Shown here piece by piece: positions 41,521 to 44,779 of a stretch of 44,779 nucleotides of DNA; position 1 is the stretch's first letter; each line of letters opens with the position of its first letter. Source of the DNA: an uncultured Bacilli bacterium. Lineage in GTDB: Bacteria; Bacillota_I; Bacilli_A; RF39; UBA660. The stretch is taken from contig CAJTUR010000010.1 of assembly GCA_910579535.1 (NCBI GenBank), positions 160 to 44,938 of the forward strand. Reading direction: 5' to 3'. A model generated the notes under the pieces. It worked only from the letters and a program-made list of their open reading frames with translations, did no database searches and was not told the origin of the DNA. The translations under genes were made by a program, and so were the position numbers.

Positions 41521-41931
41521 CTATTCGCTTTTTTCAGAATTCCATATTTCACGAGCTTTACCATCACAATTATTGCCACCTGGACTTGTAATGCAAGCTT
41601 TACAAATGTCAAAATCTTCTTTAGCTTCTCCAAATCCAGCTACCATACCAAAGACAAATGAAACTATTGTAGGTATTAAAAAGATAGCGACAGCAGCAAT
41701 GGCACGCATGGTTAAACCTTTGGTTGCTTTTTTAATTTCATCATCTTTACTTGCAATAACTGCTTTTCCTAAATCTAATGCTCCATAAATAATCAATAAA
41801 ATTGGAATAGCAATTCTAAATACTAACATCACATATCCAACAATTTGCCAGATATTAGCTGTTCCTGCACAAAAACCTTCATTCGCATCACCAATTTTAA
41901 CTGCTAATAATATTAAATCTGTTATATTCAT
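41521..41931 (-). CDS. VirB2/TrbC-like pilin subunit (136 aa)
   Basis: Two hydrophobic segments ('IVGYVMLVFRIAIPILLIIY' and 'AIAAVAIFLIPTIVSFVFG') with a basic loop between them ('KDDEIKKATKGLTMR') fit the VirB2-like or 'pilin-like conjugal transfer' proteins of low-GC Gram-positives and mycoplasma elements. The VAIF(L/I)xPT motif recurs in two larger proteins of the locus. The C-terminal tail has a Cys cluster ('DICKAC'). It stands alone between a consensus promoter and a terminator and has a strong site (GAGGAGGG), as expected of an abundant structural subunit. Confidence 0.78.
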   Translation of the reverse strand: MNITDLILLAVKIGDANEGFCAGTANIWQIVGYVMLVFRIAIPILLIIYGALDLGKAVIASKDDEIKKATKGLTMRAIAAVAIFLIPTIVSFVFGMVAGFGEAKEDFDICKACITSPGGNNCDGKAREIWNSEKSE

Positions 41932-41957
41932 AAGAGTCCCTCCTCGTTCATATTGAT

Positions 41958-41986
41958 ATTGTATCCTTTTCTGCTTTTTTTGTCAA
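41958..41986 (-). promoter_or_regulatory. Strong promoter of the VirB2-like gene
   Basis: On the minus strand a perfect TTGACA (41981-41986), a 17-base spacer and TACAAT (41958-41963) form the best sigma-A promoter of the secretion locus. Confidence 0.85.
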
Positions 41987-42019
41987 CAATTCACATGTAA
42001 AATTATGTCAATTTCTAAT

Positions 42020-43009
42020 TTATTTAAAAATACTAAACAAGCCGCCACTTTTTCCATCACTGTTTTCTTCTTCAAATCTTGAAAAACCTAATTTTATTAA
42101 TAAATTTTCTATTTCTTTATGATGATTTAATTTATCATCTAAATATGGCATATTAAAGAAAATTCGACTTTTTGATTCGTATTCAAAGTCTTTCACATCT
42201 CGCCCATTTAAAATGCTTCGATTCAAAACAATTTTTTTATCTTTTAATTTTTCGAATGTTTTTTTGTCTTTTCGAATTAACTTATTTAATTTAATTAAAC
42301 CAGGCTCGATTAAATATAAAACTTCTGTACAGCTATTTACGCTTCCACGATCATTTAAATCTACTAGGATTACATCAGCCTCACTATTTGTCGCTATGAA
42401 TGCTGGTAAATCTAAACTAGAGGTTGTTTTAAGCGTTTTATCATTTAAATAGATAAAATCGTGCTCATCTACTTCTACAGCCAAAACATTGTATTTCTTT
42501 TCTAAATGCTTTTTCATTAAATAAGTTAATGTTGTGGATCCAGCGTGATTGGTCACGTTTTTGATTCCGATGACTCTTAATCCAAATTTATTGTAATCGC
42601 CACCTTCACTTGATACGGCTGTAATGTTATTTAATTGATGATATTGAGCGACATCTTTATAAGTATTTGGATTATTTATTAAAAATTTAACTGCATCAAT
42701 GTTTCTTGAAAAATTATAGATTCCCATCGAGATAAGACTGGATAAATATTTTGATGAATTTACAATTTCTGTATCATCTAATAAAATAATAATATTGCTT
42801 ACATCCATACTTACTGATAAATTTTGAATTGTCGTTATGTCTTGATAATTTTTTAATGCCGTAATATCCAAAATCATTTTATTGTAATAAAAATTCGTAA
42901 ATTGATTTACTAAATCTTCAACTTCAAATACTCCATTAATACTCTTAATAATATCTACATCAAGTGTGGCTAGTAATGATTGGTATTTATTTGATACGAT
43001 AACATTCAT
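42020..43009 (-). CDS. TadZ/CpaE-like MinD-family ATPase (329 aa)
   Basis: The N-terminal 130 residues look like the degenerate receiver-type domain of TadZ/CpaE. The middle has a deviant Walker A loop in 'GIKNVTNHAGSTTLTYLM' and later 'ADVILVDLNDRGSVNS', which mark the MinD/ParA superfamily. TadZ proteins place Tad pilus machinery in the cell. Downstream motifs are weaker than in active MinD proteins, so ATP hydrolysis is uncertain. AAGGAGAAAG precedes the ATG. It follows two TadE-like genes, supporting a Tad context. Confidence 0.72.
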   Translation of the reverse strand: MNVIVSNKYQSLLATLDVDIIKSINGVFEVEDLVNQFTNFYYNKMILDITALKNYQDITTIQNLSVSMDVSNIIILLDDTEIVNSSKYLSSLISMGIYNFSRNIDAVKFLINNPNTYKDVAQYHQLNNITAVSSEGGDYNKFGLRVIGIKNVTNHAGSTTLTYLMKKHLEKKYNVLAVEVDEHDFIYLNDKTLKTTSSLDLPAFIATNSEADVILVDLNDRGSVNSCTEVLYLIEPGLIKLNKLIRKDKKTFEKLKDKKIVLNRSILNGRDVKDFEYESKSRIFFNMPYLDDKLNHHKEIENLLIKLGFSRFEEENSDGKSGGLFSIFK

Positions 43010-43025
43010 TTTTTCTTTCTCCTTT

Positions 43026-43526
43026 TTATTTTGTTTTTAGATTATCCGCTGGAATAGTGATGTCTTCTGTGTTACCTGTCACTTCAAACGTAAATAAATC
43101 CCCTAAAATTGGCAAATTAAATTTTAAAGAGATGGCTACTTGATAATAAACCTTTCTTTTATAATTTGTTGATGGGGCATGAAATTTAGTGATGCAATAA
43201 TAATATCTTTTCGCATTTTGACCTTTATTAATATAATTTATTGCCTCACTGTGTAAATCACTTACACCATAAGAACCTTCAGGACAAGCTCTTAGTATGG
43301 TGTAACCATTTTTTTCTAAATAATTATTAATTAAACCAATGCTCCCATTTAATTTACCATTCTTATTAATGGTTATTCCTTCTCTTTCTTCTATGATGGT
43401 TATAATATCATTTTTCATTTTGAAGGCTTTTGTGTAATTTAAGGTCAAGGCTAAAAAGGCAACAAATATTAGCATAAAGATGATAACGATTTGAGTTAAC
43501 CAAGTTCCTCCAATTGCTTCTCTCAT
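43026..43526 (-). CDS. TadE-like bitopic protein, copy 1 (166 aa)
   Basis: MREAIGG followed by a hydrophobic stretch ('TQIVIIFMLIFVAFLALTL') and a helix ('NYTKAFKMKNDIITIIEE') is the layout of TadE/TadF minor pseudopilins. The outside part has two Cys and a conserved end ('SLKFNLPILGDLFTFEVTGN'). The neighbouring gene is a clear paralogue with the same layout, including 'QLDLPIFRSLFEFQVSGD'. AGAGGTG precedes the ATG. Confidence 0.7.
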   Translation of the reverse strand: MREAIGGTWLTQIVIIFMLIFVAFLALTLNYTKAFKMKNDIITIIEEREGITINKNGKLNGSIGLINNYLEKNGYTILRACPEGSYGVSDLHSEAINYINKGQNAKRYYYCITKFHAPSTNYKRKVYYQVAISLKFNLPILGDLFTFEVTGNTEDITIPADNLKTK

Positions 43527-43535
43527 TTTGCACCT

Positions 43536-44033
43536 CTATCCTTCTATAAATGTCCCATTTGGCAATTTGTCATAACCAATTGTTCGATACATAATTTTAG
43601 TATCTCCCGAAACTTGAAATTCAAAAAGACTTCTAAATATTGGCAAATCTAATTGATAAAAAACCACAACACGATAATAATTCATTTCAGGAAATTCAGT
43701 AGGATTTTTAGCCACATTCTCTGCTTTTATACAAAAGGCTGAATTTTTTGCATCCACTTTGCCTTCACGATTTATTCCTGTATAATTTGGTGGACAATTT
43801 CCAGTTGTTCGATAAGAATTTTTTTTCAAATAGCCTACTATTTCTTTTATTGCCTCATCGTTTTCTGTATTAGTTAAATCAATTTTTTCTACTCTTTCTA
43901 TGGTATTTATAATCATGTTTTTCACATTAAATGCTTTGGAATGATTAATTGATAAGCACATAAAACCTGTAAATAGCAAAATAAAAAAGATTACTATTTG
44001 AAATATTGCGGTTCCTCCAATTGCTTCTCTCAT
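43536..44033 (-). CDS. TadE-like bitopic protein, copy 2 (165 aa)
   Basis: It is a paralogue of the next gene downstream: MREAIGG, a hydrophobic helix ('FQIVIFFILLFTGFMCLSI'), 'NHSKAFNVKNMIINTIE' and the C-terminal 'LDLPIFRSLFEFQVSGDT'. Two Cys lie in the outer domain ('NCPPNYTG' and 'FCIKAEN'). GAGGTGAGAG precedes the ATG. The pair probably forms hetero-oligomeric minor pilins. Confidence 0.7.
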   Translation of the reverse strand: MREAIGGTAIFQIVIFFILLFTGFMCLSINHSKAFNVKNMIINTIERVEKIDLTNTENDEAIKEIVGYLKKNSYRTTGNCPPNYTGINREGKVDAKNSAFCIKAENVAKNPTEFPEMNYYRVVVFYQLDLPIFRSLFEFQVSGDTKIMYRTIGYDKLPNGTFIEG

Positions 44034-44048
44034 ACTCTCTCACCTCAA

Positions 44049-44288
44049 TTAACCTTTCCAAACGCATTTAAAATCATTACCAACTTTTTGTCCTTTTTTA
44101 TAGTATTGACACGTTACCATTCCATCACTTAATGTTTTTGGATCACACACTGCATCACTACATTTGTTGGTAGCTATAAATGTATTTTTAATACTTGGCC
44201 ATAAAACAGCAAAGAAAAAGACCGATAGGGTTGCTACCGCTATAACAATTACTACTGTCATATTCACCTCTCCTGTGGCCTCTTTCAT
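44049..44288 (-). CDS. Flp-like mini-pilin, copy 1 (79 aa)
   Basis: MKEATGEVNMTVVIVIAVAT opens a single hydrophobic helix, followed by 'WPSIKNTF' and a short outer part with four Cys. The size and position suit Flp/Tad pilins, though the usual G-x4-E-Y motif is not present in standard form. It shares the first residues with its neighbour and with the TadE-like pair. AAAGGAG precedes the ATG. Confidence 0.65.
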   Translation of the reverse strand: MKEATGEVNMTVVIVIAVATLSVFFFAVLWPSIKNTFIATNKCSDAVCDPKTLSDGMVTCQYYKKGQKVGNDFKCVWKG

Positions 44289-44307
44289 ATTCTTACTCCT
44301 TTATATA

Positions 44308-44553
44308 TTATTTGTTTTCCATACCCGCATTATTTGGACAAGTTACTTCAGTTTCTTTTTGGTTATCATCAAAATAAGTGCATTTACAAGTTTTTCCTGT
44401 ACATTGACAGTTATATGCATTGGAACATTTTGCACTATTTAAAATATTTACTTTGATGCTTGGCCAGACAAATGCATAGAAGAATGCTGCTACCGCGGCG
44501 ATTGCTACTACTGTTACAACAGTCATATTTAATTCTCCAGTCGCTTCTTTCAT
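44308..44553 (-). CDS. Flp-like mini-pilin, copy 2 (81 aa)
   Basis: MKEATGELNMTVVTVVAIAA and 'FFYAFVWPSIKVNI' repeat the layout of copy 1, with about 60 percent similarity by eye over the helix. The outer part is Cys-rich (six Cys, 'NCQCTGKTCKCTYF'). AAAGGAGGA precedes the ATG at generous spacing. It is the first intact gene at the right edge of the locus. Confidence 0.65.
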   Translation of the reverse strand: MKEATGELNMTVVTVVAIAAVAAFFYAFVWPSIKVNILNSAKCSNAYNCQCTGKTCKCTYFDDNQKETEVTCPNNAGMENK

Positions 44554-44584
44554 TTTTCAATATTCCTCCTTTTTAAGCAAGGTA

Positions 44585-44720
44585 AGTATCAAATTCACTG
44601 TGATTGCTTATTTGCTTTGTGTTCTTCTTTTTCAAAATAATTTGTACTTGCCTTTATATTGTTTTAATATACTTGGCTAAACAAATGCATAGAAAAATGC
44701 AACCACATATATTTGTCACA
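44585..44720 (-). pseudogene. Remnant of a third Flp-like mini-pilin
   Basis: On the minus strand the DNA around 44667-44715 reads 'VVAFFYAFV', a TAG, then 'PSIL', matching 'AAFFYAFVWPSI' of the intact copy with the Trp codon turned into a stop. DNA identity is high over about 45 bases. The N-terminal 'MKEATG' part is missing, and downstream homology fades after a few codons. It is a decayed tandem copy. Confidence 0.65.
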
Positions 44721-44779
44721 TCCCACCTTAGTCTGTTTTTATTATATCTTTTTTCTTTAATAATATCAATAATATTTTA

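Overview
The window is AT-rich and uses the standard bacterial code: Trp is TGG, and TGA is a genuine stop, for example at the ATGA overlap between the ABC ATPase and its permease. Strong AGGAGG-type ribosome binding sites, a Bacillus-type omega subunit, a two-gene ffh/fhs run, a CotD-like coat protein and Gram-positive secretion genes point to a low-GC Bacillota, most likely an uncultured gut-type Bacilli lineage. That placement is inference from gene content, not a measured phylogeny. Almost every host gene lies on the minus strand. The exceptions are uppP and the genes of a small decayed island.

Layout. 1-4.9 kb: an ABC exporter (ATPase plus large FtsX-type permease), a small unknown protein, a DUF1848 protein and tRNA-Gln(CUG). 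5.3-10.8 kb: a broken metallo-beta-lactamase-fold gene, then a decayed integrative element next to the 3' end of tRNA-Ala(UGC). The element's regulator carries an in-frame stop, two Xis/HTH-like genes are broken, and the integrase is spread over several frames. Inside it sits an intact AbiF-type HEPN gene with a canonical promoter, bracketed by two convergent copies of the same small hairpin RNA. 10.9-22.9 kb: ordinary chromosome with rpoZ, a two-nuclease-domain DUF2779 protein, a lone prepilin, a CotD-like protein, fhs, ffh, a surface protein with about twelve Cys-containing 30-residue repeats, a lipoprotein, uppP, rmuC, a DedA/VTT protein and a small rhodanese.

22.9-44.8 kb: a long secretion locus on the minus strand. 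It encodes a VirD4-type coupling ATPase, a bitopic protein, a SpoIID-like/M23/lysozyme wall hydrolase, a VirB4 ATPase split into two overlapping genes, a PrgI-like protein, a VirB6/TrbL-like channel protein, two secreted Cys-rich proteins ending in a VirB2-like two-helix domain, a 1381-residue acidic protein built from four diverged repeats, a pseudopilin-like surface protein, a stand-alone VirB2-like subunit, a TadZ/CpaE-like ATPase, two TadE-like proteins and two Flp-like mini-pilins plus the remains of a third. No relaxase is visible. The parts look like a conjugation-type type IV secretion machine joined to a Tad/Flp pilus module. Promoters and terminators suggest at least four transcription units: the Tad-like genes, the stand-alone VirB2-like gene, the 372 aa plus 1381 aa pair, and the core operon running from 36097 down to the terminator at 22925-22949.

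The two places most worth attention are the abiF locus, whose flanking hairpins show compensatory stem changes, and the hybrid T4SS/Tad locus with its giant repeat protein.
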